From: Anomaloglossus baeobatrachus
Taxonomy: Eukaryota; Chordata; Amphibia; Anura; Aromobatidae
Reading direction: 5' to 3'
Length of the DNA stretch: 64,000 bases
NCBI RefSeq assembly: GCF_048569485.1
Contig: NC_134356.1
Location: forward strand, 532,158,556-532,222,555
Shown: positions 34,140 through 42,029 of the stretch, one piece after another
How positions within the stretch are numbered: position 1 is the stretch's first letter
Layout: the number at the start of each line of letters is the position of its first letter
The notes under the pieces: generated by a model
The model's database searches: none
Told to the model about the DNA's origin: nothing
What the model saw: the letters and a program-made list of their open reading frames with translations, nothing else
Position numbers and translations under genes: made by a program

Positions 34140-34368
34140 CAAAGAGTAGACTGGAGGAAAAATGGGTTTAAAAACCGCGCTAGGAAACCACGAGCAAGGA
34201 TGTAAATGAATATTTTTCTTTTATTTAGATAATTCCAACGCGTTTCGGAGACCCATCTGTCTCCTTCCTCAGGGAAAAAGAATCTCTCACTGTGTTTTTA
34301 ACCCTTTTTCCCTCTGCCCTGTAAATCGGGTAAGACCCTATTGCGCCTTTTCTCTCCTACTACAGCTT
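34140..34368 (-). mobile_element. 229-bp ribozyme-bearing retroelement (retrozyme or SINE-like)
   Basis: CTCCGGTTCAGGTGGT is duplicated exactly (34124-34139 and 34369-34384), and removing the insert restores the LINE reading frame (PVQVV then SEFKYLGI). The long variable-type duplication indicates target-primed or similar retrotransposition. No protein is encoded. The middle holds a hammerhead-like fold on the minus strand, and flanking blocks are shared with the element at 35901-38241. Confidence 0.8.
34211..34287 (-). ncRNA. Hammerhead ribozyme motif
   Basis: Minus strand: CTGAGGA, an extra A, a perfect 6-bp stem GGAGAC/GTCTCC with a 6-base loop, GAAA, then CGCGT and T at the cleavage position. 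The base before the box and the bases after the cleavage site pair (CCTT/GGAA side of stem I), with a further A/T-rich outer stem. Stem III is only the palindrome ACGCGT, so it could form only between two molecules. The extra A between box and stem II is atypical. Confidence 0.6.
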
Positions 34369-34509
34369 CTCCGGTTCAGGTGGTGTCAGAGTTTAAATAT
34401 CTGGGAATTATGATATCCAATAACCTGACTGAGTATGAATATCTTAATCTCGCCCCCCTTTTATTTAAGTTCAAACAAAAGATTCTGGCCTGGTCCAAAC
34501 TGTACCTTA

Positions 34510-34916
34510 GGCTATGTGTCCACGGTAGAATGTTGCTGCGGATTTTTCTGCATGAAAATCCCCGACTTTCGTGGCAAATCCGCACCTTTTTTTGCCGCGG
34601 ATTTGCGGCGGATTTACCGCGGATTTACCACGGAATTGCCGCGGATTTTGATGCGGATTTTTTTTTCTTTTCCCAATTCTGAAGCCAAAATCCGGATCAA
34701 AATCCGCAAAAATAATTGACATGCTGCAGATTTTTCCGGATCAAAATCCGCGGCAAATCCGCCGCGGAAAAAGCCGCAGCATGGACACAGCATTTCCAAA
34801 ATGCCATTGAAATGGCTTGGAAGTGCCGCTGCTGCAGATTTTCGGAAAATCCGCGGCTTTTCCGCGAGAAATCCGCGGCAAAATCTGCGCATTTTCCGCA
34901 GCGTGGACACATGGCC
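34510..34916. mobile_element. Harbinger-type MITE, 407 bp
   Basis: GGCTATGTGTCCACGG at the left faces the complement of GGCCATGTGTCCACGC at the right; TTA flanks both ends (34507-34509 and 34917-34919). Removing it restores the LINE frame (KLYL then TVVGRVN). Many ATCCGCGG motifs make the interior self-complementary. Confidence 0.85.
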
Positions 34917-36129
34917 TTACAGTGGTGGGGAGAGTTAACTTAGAGCAGTTGGGGCATTAGTATCATTTTAACTATGTGCTCCATAACACCCCGGTGTGGC
35001 TACCACAAAATAGGTTTTATAAAATAAATTCTATTTTCCGAGGCTTAATCTGGGGAAGGAAGCGCCCACGGTTGAGGTTAGAGTATTTACAGAGACCGAA
35101 AGATGAAGGGTGACTGGCTCTACCTAACCCTTGGTGCTATTACTTAGCTGCCCAGAGCCAACACATGGTGGGGTGGGGTGTGACAGGTTTGGAGACCTCA
35201 GCGGGGAAAATATTACAGTATGTGATCGGAAAAAATCCTCTGCTGGCAAGTCTGGAGGCGGGAAAGTTTCGTCCACACTCTGCATCATATCCTACTATAC
35301 AGTTGATAGATAAATTATGGGATACGATCAAACAGGGGAGACAGATAACAGGGTTCACTAGATATACCCCGATGTGGGACAACCCCAGCATTCCGGAATT
35401 TGTATCCCTTACAGAATTTGGGCAATGGAGGAGAATTGGTATCTGGTACCTCTCCCAGGTGATGGATAGAAACATATGTAAGACTTTTGAAGTACTACTA
35501 AAAAACTTCCCACTGGGACATAGTATGTTTTATAAATACCTGCAGCTACATCACACATTTGAATCGCAGAACAGAATAACACCAATTGTTATACAATCAG
35601 ATAGTGTAAATAATATATTAGGGGCGCAGAGAGGGATGGCAGAATGCATATCGATGGTCTACGGGGGACTTCTGTCCATGTCTGTTGGGAGGCAACAAAT
35701 TGGGGCATATGCAAGGTGGGTGGAAGATTGGGGAAAAATTGGGGAGGGGAAATAGATGTCTATTTTGCAATATGTCATCAAAATATGAAAATATTGAAAC
35801 GGCTATCGCAAATATATGTTATATACAGAGTATATAGAAGCCCTGTGTGGATGAAGAAAGCGGGAGTGAGAACAGAATCCAAATGTCCAAAATGTACTGT
35901 TCTAGATGGGAAAAAAAAGACGCAATAGTGTCTTACCCGGGATGAGGGTTAGAGATGTAGAAAGTAGTATACTCACCTGATCGGGTTGTGACAGTCACAA
36001 CCCCTTATGCATGTATGTGAGTGTCCGCGTGGTTCAGCAGCGGCCCCGTGGAATACGTAGTATATTTCAGAACACAAGGAAAACGGGTTTCATGCCGCAC
36101 TAAAAACCACAGATGCTGGTATATTAAAT

Positions 36130-36200
36130 TATTTTTTTTATTTCACAGTTCTACGCGTTTCAGAGACATGCCCGTCTCCTTCTTCAGGAAAGAGAAGAAA
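36130..36200 (-). ncRNA. Hammerhead ribozyme motif, left arm
   Basis: Minus strand: CTGAAGA, an extra A, stem GGAGAC/GTCTCT with loop GGGCAT, GAAA, CGCGT and A at the cleavage position. The sequence of the core is identical to that at 38111-38146. Confidence 0.55.
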
Positions 36201-36205
36201 AATAC

Positions 36206-37996
36206 ATTAATGCCAAAAGGAAAACAAAGGATAGTATCGGCCCCTTAAAATATAATAACAAGTTAGTTATAGAGGACAAACAAAAGACTGAGATATTAAA
36301 TAGGCATTTCTCATCTGTATTCACCAAGGAACTGACTGTACCAGGGATCATTTAACAAGTGAAAAATCAAAGTCCACCACCCGATATAATTAATTTAACA
36401 CAAGATGAAGTACGCCTACGTCTAAGTAAATTAAACATTGACAAATCCCCAGGGCCAGATGGCATTCATCCACGAATATTGAGGGAATTGAGCTCCGTAA
36501 TCGACAGACCGCTGTATCTCATCTTTTTAGACTCACTTGTAACAGGGTTGGTGCCTCAGGATTGGAGGATTGCTGATGTGGTACCGATATTTAAGAAAGG
36601 TAAGAGGGTAGATCCAGGCAACTACCGTCCAGTAAGCCTGACATCAGTAGTATGCAAAGTTTTTGAGGGCATTTTAAGGGATGACATGCAAAAATATATT
36701 GCAGAAAATAATATGATAACTGACAAACAGCATGGATTCATGAAAGATAAGTCGTGTCTAACCAACCTGTTGGGGTTCTATGAGGGGGTAAGTTCAAACC
36801 TGGATATTGGTAATGCAGCTGATGTGATTTATTTGGACTTTGCAAAGGCATTTGATACTGTACCACATAATAGCCTTATACTAAAGCTCCAGAAGCAAGG
36901 ACTAGGGGACACAATATGCAACTGGGTAAGGAATTGGCTAAAAGATAGGAAACAAAGCGTAGTCATAAATGGTACATTCTCTAAATGGGCTATAGTCAGC
37001 AGTGGGGTGCCGCAGGGATCTGTGCTTGGACCGATTCTTTTTACTCTCTTTATTAATGACCTTGTGGATGGGATTGATAGTACAGTGTCAGTCTTTGCCG
37101 GTGACACCAAACTATGTAGGATATTAAAAACTGACCTGGATAGTACAATATTACAAAAAGATCTGGATAAGATGTCAGAATGGGCAGATACTTGGCAAAT
37201 GAGATTTAATGTTGATAAATGTAAAGTAATGCACCTAGGACGGAGTAATCTTATAGCTGCGTATACATTAAATGGAAGTAAACTCGGGACTACAGAACAG
37301 GAGAAGGACTTGGGTATTCTCATTACAAATAAGCTGAGCAGCAGCACTCAATGTCAAGCAGCAGCTGCTAAAGCAAACAAGATTTTAGGGTGTATAAAAA
37401 GAGAGATTAGATCCCGTGATCCCAACGTATTGTTACCCCTCTATAAATCACTTGTAAGGCCACATCTGGAATACGGGATCCAGTTTTGGGCTCCGCATTT
37501 TAAAAAGGACATTCAGAAGTTAGAGTCAGTTCAAAGGCGGGCAACTAGACTATTACAAGAAATGGAAGGCCTCCCATATGATGGCAGGTTGAAAAAGTTA
37601 GATATGTTTAGCTTAGAAAAAAGACGTCTCAGAGGAGATCTCATTTATATGTATAAATACATGTGTGGTCAATATAAAGGACTGGCACATGACTTATTTC
37701 TTCCAAAGACAGTACTAAGGACCAGGGGGCACTCACTGCGAGTGGAAGAAAAGCGATTCCGGCACCTAAATAGGAAAGGGTTCTTTACAGTTAGAGCGGT
37801 CAGACTGTGGAATACACTACCACAAGAGGTAGTAATGGCAGATACTATAACAGCTTTTAAAAAAGGGCTGGATGATTTCCTCAGTACACAAAACATTGTT
37901 GGTTATAAATGACTTAGTGACTAAATGTAGAACTGGTGGAGGAAGGTTGAACTAGATGGACCTAGGTCTTTTTTCAACCTAAGTAACTATGTAAAA
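36206..37996 (+). mobile_element. CR1-type LINE, 5'-truncated
   Basis: The 3' end reads TTCAACCTAAGTAACTATGT, typical of CR1/L2-group LINEs in amphibians. AAAAATAC occurs on both sides (36198-36205 and 37997-38004), a possible but low-complexity duplication. It is inserted in the left arm of the inverted ribozyme element. Confidence 0.8.
36359..37912 (+). pseudogene. CR1 reverse transcriptase, 517 residues, catalytic box mutated
   Basis: The RT of a CR1-group LINE. In order: KSPGPDGIHPRIL near residues 31-43, VVPIFKKG (about 76-83), NYRPVSLTSV (about 89-98), LDFAKAFDTVPH (about 158-169), SSGVPQGSVLGPILFTLFIN (about 214-233) and the active site FAGDTKL (about 246-252), where the family has FADD: the first metal-binding aspartate is a glycine. 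The thumb and C-terminal end (GLDDFLSTQN) are complete. An in-frame TAA at 36353 separates it from more RT-linker sequence upstream (NRHFSSVFTKEL), and the endonuclease is missing, so the copy is dead. Confidence 0.9.
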
Positions 37997-37998
37997 AA

Positions 37999-38098
37999 AA
38001 ATACTAACACAGCAGGACTAGTCCTATATAAAGGTGTACATATTGCCATGTGGCAATATGTACACCTTTATATAGGACCAGTCCTGCTGTGTTAGTAT
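37999..38098. repeat. Near-perfect 100-bp palindrome
   Basis: ATACTAACACAGCAGGACTA continues to GCCA, then TG, and returns as its complement to TTAGTAT, with a single A/C difference in about 49 pairs. This is the centre of the inverted ribozyme element. Confidence 0.9.
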
Positions 38099-38171
38099 GA
38101 TTTCTTTTTCCTGAAGAAGGAGACGGGCATGTCTCTGAAACGCGTAGAACTGTGAAATAAAAAAAGAAATT
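38099..38171 (+). ncRNA. Hammerhead ribozyme motif, right arm
   Basis: CTGAAGA at 38111-38117, an extra A, stem II GGAGAC/GTCTCT, GAAA at 38137-38140, CGCGT and A38146 as the cleavage-site base. Stem I pairs CTT before the box with GAA after the site, then, past an internal loop, TTTCTTT (38101-38107) with AAAGAAA (38163-38169). Stem III is the palindrome ACGCGT, which can pair only between two RNAs. Confidence 0.6.
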
Positions 38172-38759
38172 TTAATATACCAGCATCTGTGGTTTTTAGT
38201 GCGGCATGAAACCCGTTTTCCTTGTGTTCTGAAATATACTACAAAATGTACTGTGGAGGAAGCAGGGATCATGCACATGTTGTGGAAATACCCGTGTTTA
38301 CAAGGATTTTGGATCACAGTGTTAAATTTAATTCAATCAGTGATGCAAGTGGACCTACCCAGAAACCCGCTGGTGTGTGTGCTGGGCTATGTGGATGAAG
38401 TGGGGGCGGATGAACATGAGAAACTGGCAGTGGCACGATTGTTGTATGCAGCAAGGAAACTAGTTGCCTTGTATTGGCTATCTGAAAAAGCACCGATACG
38501 TAAGGAATTTGTTGAAAAAGTGAATTATATTATTTATATGGAAAAAAATGTTTATATTAAAAGGGGAAGGAGAACTCAATATGAGAAGATCTGGAGCAAG
38601 TGGCTAGACTTTCCAGGATTAACGTCATTTGATCTACTGAAAGATAGGATATTTAGACTATAGGTAGGAAAGGAAAGATCGCAGTGGCTGAGAAATAAGA
38701 AGGGCAGGTCATCATATGGATAAAGAGGGATGTAGAGAGTGGAGGAGTGAGACTGTCGA

Positions 38760-38915
38760 CCGGAAGAGGAGGGAGGGGATGAGGGGGGGAGGGGGGAAGG
38801 GAAAGAGGGAGGGGAAGAGGGGGGAGGGGAAGAGGGGGGAGGGGAAGAGGAGGGAGGGGTAGATTGGGGAGGGGGTAGAGGGGGGAGGGGAAGAGGAGGG
38901 AGGAGGGAGGGGGTA
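38760..38915 (+). repeat. Polypurine tract (GGGGAGGGG)n in the LINE 3' UTR
   Basis: About 150 bases with almost no pyrimidines on the plus strand. It may form triplex or G-quadruplex structure; G-rich tracts are common in 3' UTRs of L1-type LINEs. Confidence 0.85.
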
Positions 38916-39090
38916 TGTGTGAGGACTACCCTCACAATTTGATGTTATGTTTATGAAAGTTTTAAAATGCAATACTCAAATTGTCTCTCCAGGAAAGGAG
39001 ACAAACTCTAGCACCACCTATTGGAAGCAGCAATCCTAAAAGTCAAAATTGGCCTTTTAATAAGCCTCTTCTTTTGACCTAGGATATATG

Positions 39091-39172
39091 CCAGATCAGA
39101 ATCCCAGTTTGCAGACACGGTGTTTCGGGGTGATTGCCCCTCGTCAGTGCAAAGTGTGGGTATCTGATCTGG
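39091..39172 (-). ncRNA. Type I hammerhead ribozyme, first copy
   Basis: Minus strand, 5' to 3': outer stem I CCAGATCAGA, then CCCA, then TTTGCA; CTGACGA; stem II GGGG, loop CAATCA, CCCC; GAAA; stem III CA with loop CCG closing to TG inside an A/T pair; C17 (complement of 39114) as cleavage base; then TGCAAA, TGGG and TCTGATCTGG completing stem I. Every conserved core base is present and stem I has 6, 4 and 10 pairs separated by small loops, suitable for the loop contacts of natural hammerheads. Confidence 0.88.
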
Positions 39173-39187
39173 CTGTATGAGAAGCTA

Positions 39188-40840
39188 CAGTTAGGTCCAG
39201 AAATATTTGGACAGTGACATAAGTTTTGTTATTTTAGCGGTTTACAAAAACATGTTCAGAAATACAATTATATATATAATATGGGCTGAAAGTGCACACT
39301 CCCAGCTGCAATATGAGAGTTTTCACATCCAAATCGGAGAAAGGGTTTAGGAATCATAGCTCTGTAATGCATAGCCTCCTCTTTTTAAAGGGACCAAAAG
39401 TAATTGGACAATGGACTCTAAGGGCTGCAATTAACTCTGAAGGCGTCTCCCTCGTTAACCTGTAATCAATGAAGTAGTTAAAAGGTCTGGGGTTGATTAC
39501 AGGTGTGTGGTTTTGCATTTGGAAGCTGTTGCTGTGACCAGACAACATGCGGTCTAAGGAACTCTCAATTGAGGTGAAGCAGAACATCCTGAGGCTGAAA
39601 AAAAAGAAAAAATCCATCAGAGAGATAGCAGACTTGCTTGGAGTAGCAAAATCAACAGTCGGGTACATTCTGAGAAAAAAGGAATTGACTAGTGAGCTTG
39701 GGAACTCAAAAAGGCCTGGGCGTCCACGGATGACAACAGTGGTGGATGATCGCCGCATACTTTCTTTGGTGAAGAAGAACCCGTTCACAACATCAACTGA
39801 AGTCCAGAACACTCTCAGTGAAGTAGGTGTATCTGTCTCTGAGTCAACAGTAAAGAGAAGACTCCATGAAAGTAACTACAAAGGGTTCACATCTAGATGC
39901 AAACCATTCATCAATTCCAAAAATAGACAGGCCAGAGTTAAATTTGCTGAAAAACACCTCATGAAGCCAGCTCAGTTCTGGAAAAGTATTCTATGGACAG
40001 ATGAGACAAAGATCAACCTGTACCAGAATGATGGGAAGAAAAAAGTTTGGAGAAGAAAGGGAACGGCACATGATCCAAGGCACACCACATCCTCTGTAAA
40101 ACATGGTGGAGGCAACGTGATGGCATGGGCATGCATGGCTTTCAATGGCACTGGGTCACTAGTGTTTATTGATGACATAACAGCAGACAAGAGTAGCCGG
40201 ATGAATTCTGAAGTGTACCGGGATATACTTTCAGCCCAGATTCAGCCAAATGCCGCAAAGTTGATCGGACGGCGCTTCATAGTACAGATGGACAATGACC
40301 CAAAGCATACAGCCAAAGCTACCCAGGAGTTCATGAGTGCAAAAAAAGTGGAACATTCTGCAATGGCCAAGTCAATCACCAGATCTTAACCCAATTGAGG
40401 ATGCATTTCACTTGCTCAAATCCAGACTTAAGACGGAAAGACCCACAAACAAGCAAGACCTGAAGGCTGCGTCTGTAAAGGCCTGGCAAAGCATTAAGAA
40501 GGAGGAAACCCAGCGTTTGGTGATGTCCATGGGTTCCAGACTTAAGGCAATGATTGCCTCCAAAGGATTTGCAACAAAATATTGAAAATAAAAATATTTT
40601 GTTTGGGTTTGGTTTATTTGTCCAATTACTTTTGACCTCCTAAAATGTGGAGTGTTTGTAAAGAAATGTGTACAATTCCTACAATTTCTATCAGATATTT
40701 TTGTTCAAACCTTCAAATTAAACGTTACAATCTGCACTTGAATTCTGTTGTAGAGGTTTCATTTCAAATCCAATGTGGTGGCATGCAGAGCCCAACTCGC
40801 GAAAATTGTGTCACTGTCCAAATATTTCTGGACCTAACTG
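39188..40840 (+). mobile_element. Tc1 element copy C, 1653 bp
   Basis: Termini CAGTTAGGTCC, TA flanks at 39186-39187 and 40841-40842. It is one base longer than copies A and B because of an extra A in the transposase gene. It split the retrozyme-like element after that had inserted, so it is younger. Confidence 0.95.
39547..40585 (+). pseudogene. Tc1 transposase with a one-base frameshift
   Basis: The protein matches copies A and B up to MSAKK and then shifts frame because the A-run near 40341-40347 has one base more. The remaining part, from KKWNILQWPSQSPDLNPIED, is in the next frame. The shift falls between the second catalytic aspartate and the glutamate, so no complete DDE domain can be made from one frame. 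Other differences include L31 for M31, N111 for K111 and D for H after NPIE. Confidence 0.95.
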
Positions 40841-41063
40841 TATGTGGGGACCATGGGGGAAGACTATTCTTTTTATGGAGACCTGACAAACCAGTCTGGC
40901 TGTCAGTGGTAAGGGGACTTATAGCTGCAATGCCCCTCTGGGAATTATTCAAATTGTCTCTCCAGGAAAGGAGACAAACTCTAGCGCCACGTATTGGAAG
41001 CAGCAATCCTAAAAGTCAAAATTAGCCTTTTAACAAGCCTTTTCATATAACCTAGGATATATG

Positions 41064-41145
41064 CCAGATCAGAATCCCAATTTGCAGACACGGTGTTTCG
41101 GGGTGATTGCCCCTCGTCAGTGCAAAGTGTGGGTGTCTGATCTGG
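41064..41145 (-). ncRNA. Type I hammerhead ribozyme, second copy
   Basis: The core is identical to the first copy: CTGACGA, GGGG/CCCC, GAAA, CACCGTGT and C17 (complement of 41087). Stem I is again TTTGCA/TGCAAA, CCCA/TGGG and CCAGATCAGA/TCTGATCTGG; the only changes are in unpaired positions of stem I. Confidence 0.88.
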
Positions 41146-41216
41146 CTGTATGAGAAGCAATGTGGGGATGCAATAAAAATATATCTGATATAAAAAAAAA
41201 AAACAGTGGGACCTCC

Positions 41217-41506
41217 TGGCTGACGGAGCCTCCTAGCATAGAGAAGCAGTCTCTAGCTATAGTGGCATAATGCTGCTATAAAGAGACATCAAAATAGCTT
41301 ATCAGCGGGGAAAACATAGTTCAGCCCAGACCCCACTGTTACTCATAGCTTCGGAGTGCCCAGGTTCAGCCCCCTCAGTGAGACAATCAGCTGCGCTGCA
41401 TACAGCAAGATACCGATACATAAAACTCAGCTGAAAGCCTTTTAGTGTGTTATAAACTGTTCAATTCATTGACAGCAAGCGTCTTTGCCCTACACACTGC
41501 TGTGAC
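41217..41506. other. Spacer between the LINE and the Penelope-like element
   Basis: No feature recognised. It forms the left flank of the Penelope-like insertion and continues at 46632. Confidence 0.4.
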
Positions 41507-42029
41507 GCCAGTGGCCTTTAATCATGGATTAGGTGTGCTGCCCCTTATATGCAGTGGCTTTTCTTTTTTCTTCCTCATTGTGTGTTTACTGCATGTGGCA
41601 GCACCCTCTTTTTGATTAATTATATATATATATATTGCGGTGCACCCTATCCTTTACCAAATAACCACTAGTTGTGCTTTGACCCCTTTGGTCAAATTCT
41701 AGAGGTAGCACGCAGACTTATTACAGTGTTCAATATTGAATTATTGTTGATCGTTTTTGCTGTGTGTTATTGCTACCAGTCCCATGGATTGGGATGCTAG
41801 AGAGGCAGCCTGGCAGGCGCAAACAGGCACATTGTTTTTCCAGAAAAATACTCTAGTTGATACCTCTGATGAGTTGTCGTTATTAATGTCGGAAACATGA
41901 GGGGAATGCCAGAAAAACATACAATCCCAGATATCAACCCTATGCTCATGATAGACCAACTACAGGGAGATATAGTTCTAGCGATTTTTTTATTGACAAC
42001 AGGAAGCGAAGCAGACACAGGACCGAAGA

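Larger units (their letters stand above)
35901..38241. mobile_element. Inverted-dimer ribozyme retroelement interrupted by a CR1 LINE
   Basis: CAAAATGTACTGT is duplicated exactly at 35888-35900 and 38242-38254, and excision restores the LINE zinc-knuckle region. The left arm (36057-36205, then 38005-38048) is the reverse complement of the right arm (38050-38241), centred on GCCATGTGGC. Each arm carries one hammerhead motif, pointing away from the centre. A further part, 35901-36056, occurs only on the left and shares a block (CGCAATAG.GTCTTACCC) with the element at 34140. The CR1 at 36206-37996 lies within the left arm. Confidence 0.75.
25737..38663 (+). pseudogene. L1/Tx1 ORF2 remains: endonuclease end, reverse transcriptase, C-terminal zinc knuckle
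   Basis: ORF2 nicks the target and copies the LINE RNA. 25737-25937 holds the last part of an APE-type endonuclease, with SCIDLALGN where functional enzymes have S-R-I-D, so an essential arginine is changed. RT begins near 26640 (DKALG in place of KAPGxDG) with EGKDSGLPASYRPISLLTVD at 26800-26860, continues at 33512 with LANRLTKVNTSLIHPDQSGF and SLDTAKAFN (about 33672), has a broken segment near 33820, the FADD-equivalent just after 33955, and EFKYLGIMIS at 34390-34420. The C-terminal half follows at 35165-35755, and CPKC at about 35885 continues at 38255 with the HMLWKYPC end of a zinc knuckle whose partner C is replaced by Y. Several stops and frameshifts exist besides the insertions. Confidence 0.85.
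38975..41167 (-). mobile_element. Retrozyme-like tandem element with two hammerhead ribozymes
   Basis: ATGCAATA is duplicated at 38967-38974 and 41168-41175, within the 3' end of the LINE. After removing the nested Tc1 (39188-40840 and its extra TA), 538 bp remain, made of about 1.7 head-to-tail units of 318 bp. Matching positions of the two units are 1973 bp apart (for example TCAAATTGTCTCTCC at 38976 and 40949). Each unit has one canonical hammerhead on the minus strand. No protein is encoded. Two ribozymes in direct repeat around a small core, with a short TSD, is the retrozyme layout. Confidence 0.8.
25734..41202 (+). mobile_element. L1/Tx1-type LINE, 5'-truncated, split by nested insertions
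   Basis: The LINE resumes after each insertion in the right order: 25734-26877, 33504-34139, 34385-34509, 34917-35900, 38255-38974 and 41176-41202. It ends in a run of A, and ACAGTGGGATCTCC at 25720-25733 matches ACAGTGGGACCTCC at 41203-41216 at 13 of 14 positions, the target duplication of the LINE. About 3.6 kb of LINE sequence is present, from the end of the endonuclease domain to the 3' tail. The polypurine tract at 38760-38915 belongs to its 3' UTR. Confidence 0.9.

Noticed and set aside
38576-38972. Proline/serine-rich minus-strand frames
   Set aside because: They are the complement of the polypurine tract in the LINE 3' UTR.
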